NCBI GenBank assembly: GCA_900545515.1
Contig: UQZA01000004.1
Coordinates: 1-64,000 of the forward strand
Origin: an uncultured Eubacteriales bacterium
Lineage (GTDB): Bacteria > Bacillota > Clostridia > Oscillospirales > Oscillospiraceae
Length of the DNA: 64,000 nucleotides
Direction: 5' to 3'
The translations under genes and the position numbers were made by a program. The notes under the pieces were generated by a model. The model was given only the letters and a program-made list of their open reading frames with translations. It was not told where the DNA came from and did not search any database. This document shows positions 15,397 through 22,877 of this stretch, piece by piece (within the stretch, counting starts at the first letter, position 1; each line of letters starts with the position of its first letter).

Positions 15397-15859
15397 GCGT
15401 ATGCTCCAGGCTCATGGTGCAAATTTTTCCGAGTCGTGCAAAGCCGCTGCAGAGGCGCACAGTGTGCGCCCGCCAGGAAAAGCCCCCGAATCCCCCCAAT
15501 TTCCCGGCGGTTCCCCTTCCCTTGGGGGTACAAAACCGCCGTACAGGATGTTTTGCTTCCCATACGGCGGTATCTGATGATTTGCCAAACAAATCGCTGT
15601 GTGTCCCGGTGCGGGCCAAGGTCAGCACCAGCACATCCTCCTCCATGCGGTAGGCCAAAAGCCAATCCGGCTGAATATGACATTCTCTGTGCCCCACCCA
15701 ATCGCCGGTGAGGCTATGGTCTTTGTTTCTTTCCGGCAAGGTTTCGCCCCTGGACAGCGCCCGGATGATGTGGTCCAGCAGGTCCATATCCATGTGGCGC
15801 TTCATGGCCAGCTTATCGTCTTTTTTAAATTGTGCCGTCCAGACGATTTCCCGGTTCAT
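15317..15859 (-). CDS. yafQ: YafQ-family mRNA interferase toxin with abnormal C-terminal extension
   Basis: Residues 1-92 are a complete YafQ/RelE-type ribosome-dependent mRNA endonuclease. The opening is IVWTAQFKKDDKLAMKR, then DHSLTGDWVGHRECHIQPDW, LLAYRMEEDVLVLTLARTG and THSDLF, which is where the family normally ends. Here the frame continues for another 88 residues of low-complexity Gly/Arg-rich sequence. It runs through a terminator hairpin and a GC-rich repeat and into the antisense of the GIY-YIG gene. This looks like loss of the native stop: a single change in the first TCA codon after the FGK codons would restore one. The start overlaps the antitoxin stop by 4 nt. Confidence 0.85.
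   Translation of the reverse strand: MNREIVWTAQFKKDDKLAMKRHMDMDLLDHIIRALSRGETLPERNKDHSLTGDWVGHRECHIQPDWLLAYRMEEDVLVLTLARTGTHSDLFGKSSDTAVWEAKHPVRRFCTPKGRGTAGKLGGFGGFSWRAHTVRLCSGFARLGKICTMSLEHTPMPRGMVGGAAGCGGRGPAFGGGRGI
15452..15472. repeat. GC-rich palindromic intergenic element (second subfamily)
   Basis: GGCGCACAGTGTGCGCC (15454-15470) is a perfect palindrome. A related unit, GTAGGGGCGCACACTGCGCG, lies at 21927-21946. This copy is read through by the extended yafQ frame. Confidence 0.5.
15530..15570 (-). terminator. Terminator inside the extended yafQ frame
   Basis: On the minus strand, CCGCCGTA (15570-15563) pairs with TACGGCGG (15543-15536) and is followed by TTTTGT. It is placed just after the codons for the natural YafQ C-terminus. 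Messages ending here would lack an in-frame stop codon. Confidence 0.65.
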
Positions 15860-16131
15860 CGCTTCAGCTCCCGCAAGGCTTCCTCCACATCGGAATAGCG
15901 CTTCACGCTGGGATCTCGTGAGATGCGTTCTGCCTCCAGCAGGGCGGCGATGGTTTCCTTATTGGGTTGTTCCAGCTTGACCTCGAAGGGAAAACCGCCG
16001 GCGCGAAGTGACTGGCGGAGGAAAACGTGGATCGCAGTGGTCAGATTCATACCCAATTCGCCGTACCGTGCTTCACATTGTTTTTTGATGTCGCTGTCCA
16101 TGGGGACGCTGAAATTTGTTGTGGTTGCCAT
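15856..16131 (-). CDS. dinJ: RelB/DinJ-family antitoxin
   Basis: This 91-residue protein neutralises YafQ by wrapping it, and represses the operon as a dimer. The N-terminal ribbon-helix-helix reads TNFSVPMDSDIKKQCEARYGELGMNLTTAIHVFL (residues about 5-38), which is typical RelB/DinJ. The C-terminal acidic helix SDVEEALRELKR is the toxin-binding end. AAAGGGAG precedes the ATG at 16131; an in-frame upstream ATG lacks a good site. Toxin and antitoxin genes overlap by 4 nt, as usual for this pair. The promoter sits in an AT-rich stretch likely to contain its own operator. Confidence 0.92.
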   Translation of the reverse strand: MATTTNFSVPMDSDIKKQCEARYGELGMNLTTAIHVFLRQSLRAGGFPFEVKLEQPNKETIAALLEAERISRDPSVKRYSDVEEALRELKR

Positions 16132-16169
16132 TGGCTTCACTCCCTTTGCATGTTGCTGCACTTATAGTT

Positions 16170-16198
16170 AGTATATATGGTTTGCAACGCAAGATCAA
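16170..16198 (-). promoter_or_regulatory. Promoter of the dinJ-yafQ operon
   Basis: On the minus strand, TTGATC (16198-16193) and TATACT (16175-16170) are spaced 17 nt. The AT-rich stretch around the -10 is a likely DinJ operator, but I could not define its half-sites with certainty. Confidence 0.6.
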
Positions 16199-16299
16199 CC
16201 AAATGGCCGCAAAATTCACAAATTGGGGGAGGCCAAGCTTCCCGTGATGCCCACCCTTCCCCGGAACATGGCCTCCACGTCCCAGCCTGCGGCTGCCCC

Positions 16300-16872
16300 C
16301 TAGGATTCCTGCTGGGCCGCATAATGGGCCTCCAGCCGCCGGATCTGCTCCGGGGTGAGGCCGTACAGGGCCCCGTAGAGGCTGAAATCTCCCGCCTGGG
16401 CCAGGAGGGCGGCCATGGCCTTCTGGTTTTGCGCCGCCTGGCTGTCCTGGTCCTTGCGGAGCTGGTAGCGCTCCATGATCTGCTCATAGTCGCTCTCCAG
16501 CTGGGCCTGCTCCAGCTGCTGGGCCAGGTCCCGGGCCAGAGCCTGACGCTTCCGGGCCAGCTCCGCCGTGGCGGAATCCCGGGTATTGGCAATGGCGGTC
16601 AGGTCCCCCCGGAGCTGGTTGTCCATGGCCAGCAGCGCCTGGCTCTGGGCGCCGGAGGTGAGCCCCTGGGCGGTCTGAATCTCGTTCCAGGCTGCCCGGT
16701 CCTGCTTGGCCTCCACTGTGCGCCGGGTGGCTGCCTCCCGGGCCTGCTGTGCCGCTCCCTGCTCCAGCTCCGCCAAATCCGCCAAGCTCTGGTCGTAGGA
16801 CGACTGGAGCTGCTTTTTCTTTCCCGCCAGCTTTTTTCCAGCGGCTTCCTCTAAAAGCTTCTCAAAATCCAT
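16300..16872 (-). CDS. Coiled-coil protein, phage-like
   Basis: This 190-residue protein is hydrophilic and almost wholly helical. It has long Ala/Gln/Glu/Lys-rich heptad-like stretches from residues 5 to 160 and a short C-terminal segment, GLTPEQIRRLEAHYAAQQES. I recognise no enzymatic motif. The ATG at 16872 is preceded by AAGGAGGG. It lies 17 nt downstream of the 134-residue connector-like gene on the same strand. Alternating coiled-coil and helical composition is compatible with a virion or DNA-ejection component. That reading depends on the neighbour and on the similar cassette at 24940-27870. Confidence 0.65.
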   Translation of the reverse strand: MDFEKLLEEAAGKKLAGKKKQLQSSYDQSLADLAELEQGAAQQAREAATRRTVEAKQDRAAWNEIQTAQGLTSGAQSQALLAMDNQLRGDLTAIANTRDSATAELARKRQALARDLAQQLEQAQLESDYEQIMERYQLRKDQDSQAAQNQKAMAALLAQAGDFSLYGALYGLTPEQIRRLEAHYAAQQES

Positions 16873-16889
16873 ATCATGTTCCCTCCTTC

Positions 16890-17294
16890 TTAAAATGCGC
16901 CATATGGCATGGAAATGGCCTCCCACCGTCCCGGCGTCTGGGCCTGCAGCTCCGCCAGATGCAGGGCGTACTGGCGCTGGAACCAAAGGCTCAGGTCCGA
17001 ATCCTCCCCGGCCAGGAGATGGGCCGCCAGGGCGTAGGGCAGCACCCCCCGGGCCAGGGCATCGTCCACCGGGACCGCCTGAGAGAAGGCTGTGAGGGGC
17101 GGACAGGGAGGCCGCCCCGGCCCCTCCGGCCCCGTGTCCGAGAAGGGCCGCAGGGCCGGCAGTATCCCGTTCAACACCGAAAGCGCCCGGGTCCGGTACA
17201 CCGCCACCTCCCGTCCCGCCGCCGCCCCGGTGGCGTCATTCTGCTGATCCATCAGGTGGATTGCCATGGTAAAGATTTCCTCTGCTGTCGTCAT
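16890..17294 (-). CDS. Small helical protein, possibly a phage head-tail connector
   Basis: This 134-residue protein has a helical N-terminus (TTAEEIFTMAIHLMDQQ), a Gly/Pro-rich middle and a C-terminal helix pair with LPYALAAHLLAGEDSDLSLWF. The pattern of an N-terminal amphipathic helix, PVDDALARG and an alpha-helical LAAHLLAGE block resembles head-tail connector proteins that follow capsid genes in phages, but I cannot prove it. AGGAGTG lies 7 nt before the ATG at 17294; longer frames to 17540 lack a site. It is the first of two genes, 17 nt before the coiled-coil gene. It diverges from the first response regulator gene. Confidence 0.6.
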   Translation of the reverse strand: MTTAEEIFTMAIHLMDQQNDATGAAAGREVAVYRTRALSVLNGILPALRPFSDTGPEGPGRPPCPPLTAFSQAVPVDDALARGVLPYALAAHLLAGEDSDLSLWFQRQYALHLAELQAQTPGRWEAISMPYGAF

Positions 17295-17339
17295 AAAAAA
17301 CACTCCTTTTTCAGTTCCCCTTTCATCCGGGAAACCGCA

Positions 17340-17368
17340 TTGAAAACCGCCCGCTCCTGTGATAAAAT
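17340..17368 (+). promoter_or_regulatory. Promoter of the first two-component operon
   Basis: TTGAAA (17340-17345) and TAAAAT (17363-17368) are 17 nt apart. The leader would be about 170 nt and includes a palindrome near the ribosome binding site. Confidence 0.5.
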
Positions 17369-17514
17369 AACCCTCAAGTTCGCGACATTGACCCATGTGT
17401 CCGCCTGCCGGCAGGCAGTGGGAATTTGCCAAAAATGTACATCCAACATCCCACCCACGCAGGGGCCGATGCCCCCATTGGCCCCCGATTTTTCGTTCCT
17501 CCGCAGGGAGCGCG

Positions 17515-17528
17515 TGGATTGCAATCCA
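17515..17528. promoter_or_regulatory. Palindrome next to the first response regulator start
   Basis: TGGATTGCAATCCA is a perfect 14-nt palindrome ending 17 nt before the ATG at 17546. A degenerate version (TGGAATGTATCCAATGGAA) precedes the second response regulator at 19405. It could be an operator or a shared leader relic. Confidence 0.4.
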
Positions 17529-17545
17529 TGGAAAGGACATACCCC

Positions 17546-18223
17546 ATGACAGACCTCCTTCTGGTAGAAGACGACCCCGCCATTGTCACCGCCCTGTCTG
17601 ATTTTTTGAAGCGGGAGGGCTTCGCCGTCACCGCCGCCTCCGGCCAGACGGAGGCCCTCCGGCTTCTGGAGGGCCGCCGGTTCCACCTGGCCCTGCTGGA
17701 TGTGACGTTGCCCGATGGCAGCGGCTTTGCCCTCTGCGCCGCCATTAAGGCCCAATATCACATGCCCGTGATGTTCCTCACCGCCCTGGCCGATGAAAGC
17801 AGCACCGTAGCCGGCCTGGAGCTGGGGGGCGACGACTACATCGCCAAGCCCTTCCGCCCCCGGGAGCTGGTGAGCCGGATTCGGAACGTGCTCCGCCGGT
17901 ACGGCGGCGGGACCGGCCCCTTGCGCCTGGGTCCCATTCGGGTGGATGCCGCCCGGGGTGTGGTCACCAAGGATGGCCGGGAGCTGCCGCTGTCCCCCCT
18001 GGAGTACCGGCTGCTCCTCCTGTTTTGCAGCAATCCCGGGGTGGTCCTCAGCCGCAGCCGGATTTTAGACGAGATCTGGGACCTGGCGGGGGACTTTGTC
18101 ACGGACAACACCCTCACGGTCTACATGAAGCGCCTCCGGGACAAGATTGAGCCGGACCCCCAGAACCCCACCCTCATCCGCACCATCCGGGGCCAGGGCT
18201 ACAAGGCGGAGGACTGCCTATGA
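17546..18223 (+). CDS. OmpR-family response regulator 1
   Basis: This 225-residue protein has an N-terminal receiver domain (LLLVEDDPAI, phospho-acceptor Asp52 in LLDVTLPDGSG, AKPFRPREL with the conserved Lys) and a C-terminal OmpR/PhoB winged helix (SPLEYRLLLLF to TVYMKRLRDKIE). It should bind DNA when phosphorylated by the kinase encoded immediately downstream, whose start overlaps its stop by 4 nt. The ATG at 17546 is preceded by AAAGGA at 8 nt. The nearby ABC transporter could be a target, although the second system is the better match for that. Confidence 0.93.
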   Translation: MTDLLLVEDDPAIVTALSDFLKREGFAVTAASGQTEALRLLEGRRFHLALLDVTLPDGSGFALCAAIKAQYHMPVMFLTALADESSTVAGLELGGDDYIAKPFRPRELVSRIRNVLRRYGGGTGPLRLGPIRVDAARGVVTKDGRELPLSPLEYRLLLLFCSNPGVVLSRSRILDEIWDLAGDFVTDNTLTVYMKRLRDKIEPDPQNPTLIRTIRGQGYKAEDCL

Positions 18224-19233
18224 AATTTCTCCGGGACCGGGAGCTCCACGTCCAGCTCCTTCTGCTCCTGCCCCTGACCATGGCCGCTGCCGGTGTGGGC
18301 TTTTCCCGGTCCCACCAGGCCGGGCGCCTGGCCCTGGGGCTTTGCGCCCTGTTTGCCCTGGTGCTTCTGGGCAGCGCCTGGAGGCGCTACCGGACCATGG
18401 AGGCCTTGTGCCAGGACCTGGACCGGATTCTCCACGGGGAGTCCGGCGTGGACCTGGACGCCTATGACGAGGGGGCCTGGTCCATTCTCCACAGCCAGCT
18501 CACCAAGCTTCTGACCCGCCTTCGGGAGCAGGCGGACCGGCTGCAGGGGGACAAGGATCAAATGGCCGCGTTTTTGGCCGACGTCTCCCACCAGATCCGG
18601 ACGCCCCTCACGGCCCTGAACCTTCTGGGCAGCCAGCTGGCGGACCCGTCTCTTTCTCCGGACAAGCGCCGGACTACCAGCCGGGAGCTCCGGCAGCAGC
18701 TGGACCGGCTGGACTGGCTGGTGAACGCCCTGCTGCGCATGTCCCGCCTGGATGCCGGCACCGTGGAGCTTTGCCGGGAGAAGCTCAGCCTGAAGGACCT
18801 TACGTACCGGGCGGCGTCCCCCCTGGCCATTCCCATGGAGCTTCAGGGCCAGACCTTCCAGGTTGTAGGGGAGGCCCAGGCCGTCTGTGACCCCGCCTGG
18901 ACGGCGGAGGCCCTGGGCAATGTCCTCAAAAACTGTATGGAACACACCCCCGCCTCCGGCTCCATCACCGTCACCCTGTGGGAGAACCCCATTTACAGTC
19001 AAATTCTGGTGGAGGACACCGGCCCCGGCATCCGCCAGGAGGACCTGCTCCACCTGTTCGAGCGGTTCTACCGGGGCCAAAATGCCGCCCCCCAAAGCGC
19101 CGGCATCGGCCTGGCCCTGGCCCGGATGATCATCACCGCCCAAAACGGCACCATCCAGGCCGCCAACCGCCGCGAAGGCGGCGCCCGCTTCACCATCCGC
19201 TTTTACAGGCAAAGCGCACCCCCCGCCCCATAA
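18220..19233 (+). CDS. Sensor histidine kinase 1 (short, two membrane segments)
   Basis: This 337-residue kinase has two membrane helices (residues about 10-25 and 36-52) with almost no extracellular loop, the layout of intramembrane-sensing kinases. After a HAMP-like linker come the H-box FLADVSHQIRTPL with His124 and the ATP-binding domain with NVLKNCMEHT, EDTGPGIRQEDL and GIGLALARMII. It overlaps its response regulator by 4 nt. The absence of a large sensor domain suggests that it detects envelope stress or a membrane partner. The C-terminal tail is Pro-rich and short. Confidence 0.92.
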   Translation: MKFLRDRELHVQLLLLLPLTMAAAGVGFSRSHQAGRLALGLCALFALVLLGSAWRRYRTMEALCQDLDRILHGESGVDLDAYDEGAWSILHSQLTKLLTRLREQADRLQGDKDQMAAFLADVSHQIRTPLTALNLLGSQLADPSLSPDKRRTTSRELRQQLDRLDWLVNALLRMSRLDAGTVELCREKLSLKDLTYRAASPLAIPMELQGQTFQVVGEAQAVCDPAWTAEALGNVLKNCMEHTPASGSITVTLWENPIYSQILVEDTGPGIRQEDLLHLFERFYRGQNAAPQSAGIGLALARMIITAQNGTIQAANRREGGARFTIRFYRQSAPPAP

Positions 19234-19404
19234 CCCCCTCCGCCCGCCGGAGACACCGAGAACCATGCCCCGGCGCGGCAGCGAAGGATCCGCCCACCCG
19301 GTGAGATTCCACCGGCTCCCTCTTTCATCCCCAACCGGCAGCGCAAGCCTTGCCTGGGGCTCTGCATGAGGCGGGTGGAATGTATCCAATGGAAGGAGTA
19401 TTCT

Positions 19405-20079
19405 ATGTTTCGTATTCTCCTGGTCGAAGACGACCCCGAAATCTCCGGCGTCCTGGAGCGCCAGCTCACTGCCTGGAACTATCAGGTGGGCCTGATCCGG
19501 GATTTCCGGGATGTTTTGGGAGATTTCCGCACCTTTCAACCCCATTTGGTTCTGCTGGATATCGGCCTTCCTTACCGCAACGGCTACCACTGGTGCGAGG
19601 AAATCCGGAAAATCTCCAAGGTTCCCATTCTCTTCCTCTCCTCCGCCTCAGACAATCTCAACATCATCATGGCCGTGAACCTGGGAGGCGACGACTTCCT
19701 GGCCAAGCCCTTCGACCTGAATGTGCTCCTGGCCAAGGTTCAGGCTCTGCTGCGCCGGGCCTACGACTTCGGCGCGCCGGAGCCTGCCCTGGAGTACCGG
19801 GGAGCCATTCTGGATCCGGCGGCAGCCGCCCTTCTGTACGGGGGCCGGCGGCTGTCCCTGACCAAAAATGAATGCCGCATTCTCCAGACCCTTCTGGAGC
19901 AAAAGGGGAAAATCGTGAGCCGGGAAACCCTCATGCAGCGTCTGTGGGAGACCGACTCCTACGTGGATGAGAACGCCCTCACCGTCAACGTGGCCCGGCT
20001 CCGCCGGAAGCTGGAGGGGGCGGGCCTGGAGGATTTCATCACCACCAAGAAGGGCATGGGCTACCGGATCGGGGAGTAG
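19405..20079 (+). CDS. OmpR-family response regulator 2 (BceR-like)
   Basis: This 224-residue protein has a receiver domain (RILLVEDDPE, Asp52 in LLDIGLPYRNG, LAKPFDLNVLL) and a winged-helix DNA-binding domain (LTKNECRILQTLLEQ, ENALTVNVARLRRKLE). FRILLVEDD and LDIGLPYRNGY are typical of BceR-type regulators. It pairs with a BceS-type kinase 9 nt downstream and with the BceAB-like transporter further on, and a TNACA-N4-TGTAA site precedes that transporter. The ATG at 19405 has GGAAGGAG 6 nt upstream. The leader shares sequence with that of response regulator 1, which suggests duplication. Confidence 0.93.
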   Translation: MFRILLVEDDPEISGVLERQLTAWNYQVGLIRDFRDVLGDFRTFQPHLVLLDIGLPYRNGYHWCEEIRKISKVPILFLSSASDNLNIIMAVNLGGDDFLAKPFDLNVLLAKVQALLRRAYDFGAPEPALEYRGAILDPAAAALLYGGRRLSLTKNECRILQTLLEQKGKIVSRETLMQRLWETDSYVDENALTVNVARLRRKLEGAGLEDFITTKKGMGYRIGE

Positions 20080-20088
20080 GAGGCGCAT

Positions 20089-21075
20089 ATGGGATTTCGA
20101 ACCTATCTCTGGGACCGGCGGCGGAGCTGGCTGCTGGCCCTGGGACTTCTGGCGGTGCTTCTCGTGGTGCTGCTGCTGTTCCGCCTGCCCGTTCTGGCGG
20201 TGGGCTATGGGGCGCTTTTGTGCGGCGTCATCTATCTGGGGGCGGGCATTTGGGACTTTGTCCAGTGGAGCCGCCGCCACCACCGGCTGCAAAACCTGGA
20301 GCAGGAGGTGCTGAGCACCCTGGACAACCTGCCCCCGCCTGGGTCCAGCCTGGAGGAGGACTACCAGCGCCTCCTGGTCAGCCTCTTCCGGGCCAAGGCC
20401 GCCCAGGAGGCGGAGTCCTCCAGCCGGTTTCAGAACATGACCGACTATTACACCCTCTGGGCCCACCAGATCAAGACCCCCATCGCCGCCATGGACCTGA
20501 TCCTCCAGACCCAGGAGCTCCCGGAAAGCGGCAGCCTGAAGCAGAGCCTCTTCCAGATCCAGCAGTATGTGGAGATGGTCCTGTGCTACCTGCGCCTGGA
20601 CAGCGAGACCACAGACTTCGTCATCCGCGCCTGCCCCCTGGACCCCATCATCCGCACCGCCCTGCGGGAGTTTGCCCCCTCCTTCATCCACAAGGGCCTG
20701 CAGCTGCACTACACGCCTGTGTCCTGCTCCGTCCTCACCGATGAGAAGTGGCTCCTCTTTGTTCTGGAGCAGCTCCTGTCCAACGCCGTGAAGTACACCC
20801 CCCATGGCAGCGTCACCGTCTGCCTGCGAGAGCCCCAGACCCTGGTCATCCAGGACACCGGCCTGGGCATCGCTCCGGAGGACCTGCCCCGGGTGTTTGA
20901 GCGGGGCTACACCGGCAAGCTGGGCCGGGTGGACCAACGCTCCACCGGCATCGGCCTGTATCTCTGCCGCCGCACCCTCAGCCAGCTGGGCCACACCATC
21001 TCCATCCAGTCCACCCCCGGCAAAGGCACCGCCGTCTCCATCCACCTCCAGCGCCGGGATCTCCCCCTGGAGTAG
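20089..21075 (+). CDS. BceS-type intramembrane-sensing histidine kinase
   Basis: This 328-residue kinase has two closely spaced membrane helices (residues about 14-32 and 36-56) and no sensor domain. The dimerisation box MTDYYTLWAHQIKTPIAAM, with His126, is the signature of the BceS group. It is followed by LLSNAVKYTP, IQDTGLGI and STGIGLYLCRRTLSQLG. In this group the kinase is driven by the cognate BceAB transporter, which senses peptide antibiotics such as bacitracin or lantibiotics. Here the transporter lies 1 kb downstream. Translation probably uses the weak site GGAGTAGGAGG before the ATG. Confidence 0.93.
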   Translation: MGFRTYLWDRRRSWLLALGLLAVLLVVLLLFRLPVLAVGYGALLCGVIYLGAGIWDFVQWSRRHHRLQNLEQEVLSTLDNLPPPGSSLEEDYQRLLVSLFRAKAAQEAESSSRFQNMTDYYTLWAHQIKTPIAAMDLILQTQELPESGSLKQSLFQIQQYVEMVLCYLRLDSETTDFVIRACPLDPIIRTALREFAPSFIHKGLQLHYTPVSCSVLTDEKWLLFVLEQLLSNAVKYTPHGSVTVCLREPQTLVIQDTGLGIAPEDLPRVFERGYTGKLGRVDQRSTGIGLYLCRRTLSQLGHTISIQSTPGKGTAVSIHLQRRDLPLE

Positions 21076-21124
21076 CCAGGGAAAATGCGCGCCGGATTTC
21101 ACCCAGCTTTTCCCTTCTGTCCCA

Positions 21125-21153
21125 TTGCATTTTCTCTCCAAAGGGGATACAAT
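21125..21153 (+). promoter_or_regulatory. Promoter of the HdeD-like gene
   Basis: TTGCAT (21125-21130) and TACAAT (21148-21153) are 17 nt apart, giving a leader of about 45 nt. Confidence 0.65.
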
Positions 21154-21203
21154 ACCGGTATATCATGCGGGACAGCCCGCCGGAATGGGAAAGGGGTTTT
21201 TAT

Positions 21204-21818
21204 ATGGCAAAGAAACGGGAGAAATTCGGCTGGGAGGCCGCTCTGCGGGAGTTCCGCTGGAGCTTTGTGGTGGCCGCCCTGGCCTTTGTGGCGTTGGGGC
21301 TGGTGCTCATCCTTTGGCCTGACGCCAGTATGCATGTGCTGTGCTACCTGGTGGGCGGGGCCCTCACCCTCTACGGGGGCTTTAACGTCCTCAGCTTTGT
21401 CTTCAGCCAGGAGCGGGCCTTTACCTTTGAGCTGGTCATTGGCGTTCTCACCGCCGCCATCGGCATTTTCGCCCTCCTCTCCCCGGATTCCATCCGGGAT
21501 ATCCTCTCGGTAGTTCTGGGCCTGGTGGTGATCATCGATAGCCTCATCGGCATCAAGCGGGCCTTCACCCTGCGGGAGCTGGAGCTGAGCGGCTGGTGGG
21601 TCCGGCTGACCCTCTCGGTGGCGGCGGCCATTTTGGGGGTCCTGTTCATGCTCCAGAAGGAGCTGTTCGGCCGGGCTCTGCTCATAGTGGTGGGCTGCGT
21701 GCTCCTGTATCAGGGGCTGTCGGACCTGTTCACCGTCGTCCAGATCAGCGTCCTGGGCAAACGCCTCAAAAAGCGCCTGGACGATATGGTTCAGGACAAC
21801 ATCATAGACGCCGATTAA
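21204..21818 (+). CDS. HdeD/DUF308-family membrane protein
   Basis: This 204-residue protein has six predicted membrane helices in three repeated pairs. The pattern GLVLILWPDAS followed by GGALTLYGGFNVL is the repeating DUF308 unit of HdeD, associated with acid or envelope stress in enterics and of unknown role in Firmicutes. The ATG at 21204 is preceded by AAAGGGG. It has its own promoter and terminator, so it is an independent unit placed between the kinase and the transporter. Its position suggests a shared envelope-stress theme. Confidence 0.85.
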   Translation: MAKKREKFGWEAALREFRWSFVVAALAFVALGLVLILWPDASMHVLCYLVGGALTLYGGFNVLSFVFSQERAFTFELVIGVLTAAIGIFALLSPDSIRDILSVVLGLVVIIDSLIGIKRAFTLRELELSGWWVRLTLSVAAAILGVLFMLQKELFGRALLIVVGCVLLYQGLSDLFTVVQISVLGKRLKKRLDDMVQDNIIDAD

Positions 21819-21824
21819 CCCCCC

Positions 21825-21853
21825 GGACCGCCTCCCCAGGCGGTCCTTTTTTT
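21825..21853 (+). terminator. Terminator of the HdeD-like gene
   Basis: GGACCGCCT (21825-21833) pairs with AGGCGGTCC (21838-21846) and is followed by seven T residues. It lies 6 nt past the stop. Confidence 0.93.
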
Positions 21854-21875
21854 CTGCCCGTCTGCCCCGGGGCGG

Positions 21876-21950
21876 CAGGGTGCGTCCAGGAGGCCGCCCT
21901 CTGCGGCGCTCCCACGGCATACCCTTGTAGGGGCGCACACTGCGCGCCCG
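21876..21950. repeat. Cluster of GC-rich dispersed elements
   Basis: GTCCAGGAGGCCGC at about 21884-21897 is the reverse complement of the GCGGCCTCCTGGAC core of the element at 9457. A second unit, GTAGGGGCGCACACTGCGCG, starts at 21927. The segment CTCTGCGGCGCTCCCACGG between them reappears nearly unchanged at about 33780. No coding is likely here. Confidence 0.55.
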
Positions 21951-22002
21951 GCAGTGCAATGTTCCGGTTTCTCCAGATTTCCGGCGAATTCGTCTTGGCC
22001 TG

Positions 22003-22020
22003 CCTTACAACAATGTAAGG
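22003..22020. promoter_or_regulatory. BceR-type operator upstream of the ABC transporter
   Basis: CCTTACAACAATGTAAGG has 7-nt arms around a 4-nt centre. It contains TTACA-N4-TGTAA, matching the published TNACA-N4-TGTAA pattern for BceR-like regulators. A weak -10 (TAAAAT) lies about 10 nt downstream, with no good -35, as expected for an activated promoter. Confidence 0.65.
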
Positions 22021-22109
22021 AATCCCCCTAAAATGTAATCCAAAGCGATGGAAACCCCAGGCCATTCCGGCTAAAATATTCCCAGAACAACCAAGGAGGT
22101 CCCAAGCAT

Positions 22110-22877
22110 ATGGCACGATTGGAAGTACACAATTTGAAGAAAATTTACACCACCCGCTTCGGCGGCAATCAGGTGCAGGCCCTCTCCGACGTCTCCTTTG
22201 ACCTGGAATCCGGGGAGTTTGTGGCCGTTATGGGGGAATCCGGCTCCGGAAAGACGACGCTTCTCAACATTCTGGCGGCCCTGGACCGGCCCACCTCCGG
22301 CCAGGTCCTTCTGAACGGCCAGGATCTCACCGCCATCCCCGAGGGCCGTCTGGCCGCCTTCCGGCGGGAGAATCTGGGCTTTGTATTCCAGGATTTCAAC
22401 CTGCTGGATACCTTTTCCCTCCAGGATAACATCCTCCTGCCCCTGGTCCTGGCCGGGGTGCCCTATGGGCAGATGCAAAAGCGCCTCCAGCCCCTGGCGG
22501 CCCAGCTGGGCCTGACGGAGCTTCTGAAGAAGTTCCCCTACGAGGTCTCCGGCGGCCAGAAGCAGCGGGCCGCTGCGGCCCGGGCCCTCATCACCCATCC
22601 CCAGCTGATCCTGGCCGACGAGCCCACCGGCGCCCTGGATTCCCGCTCCTCTGACGAGCTGCTGAAGCTCTTCACCCGAATCAACGAGGGGGGCCAGACC
22701 ATCATCATGGTGACCCATTCCGTCCGGGCCGCCAGCCGGGCCGGCCGGGTCCTCTTCATCCGGGACGGGCGGATCTTCCACCAGCTCTACCGTGGGGCCT
22801 GCTCCGACGAGCAGCAGTTCCAGCGGATTTCCGACACCCTGACCATGCTCCAGACAGGTGGTGAGCGCCATGCATAA
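22110..22877 (+). CDS. BceA-type ABC transporter ATPase
   Basis: This 255-residue ATPase powers a peptide-resistance transporter. It has Walker A GESGSGKT (residues 42-49), a Q-loop at FVFQDFNLLD, the signature SGGQKQR, Walker B LILADEPTGALD and the H-loop MVTHS. This order and the short C-terminal tail fit the MacB/BceA group that works with one large FtsX-type permease. AAGGAGG precedes the ATG. The stop overlaps the permease start by 8 nt. Expression is probably controlled by the response regulator 2/BceS pair through the inverted repeat at 22003-22020. Confidence 0.94.
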   Translation: MARLEVHNLKKIYTTRFGGNQVQALSDVSFDLESGEFVAVMGESGSGKTTLLNILAALDRPTSGQVLLNGQDLTAIPEGRLAAFRRENLGFVFQDFNLLDTFSLQDNILLPLVLAGVPYGQMQKRLQPLAAQLGLTELLKKFPYEVSGGQKQRAAAARALITHPQLILADEPTGALDSRSSDELLKLFTRINEGGQTIIMVTHSVRAASRAGRVLFIRDGRIFHQLYRGACSDEQQFQRISDTLTMLQTGGERHA

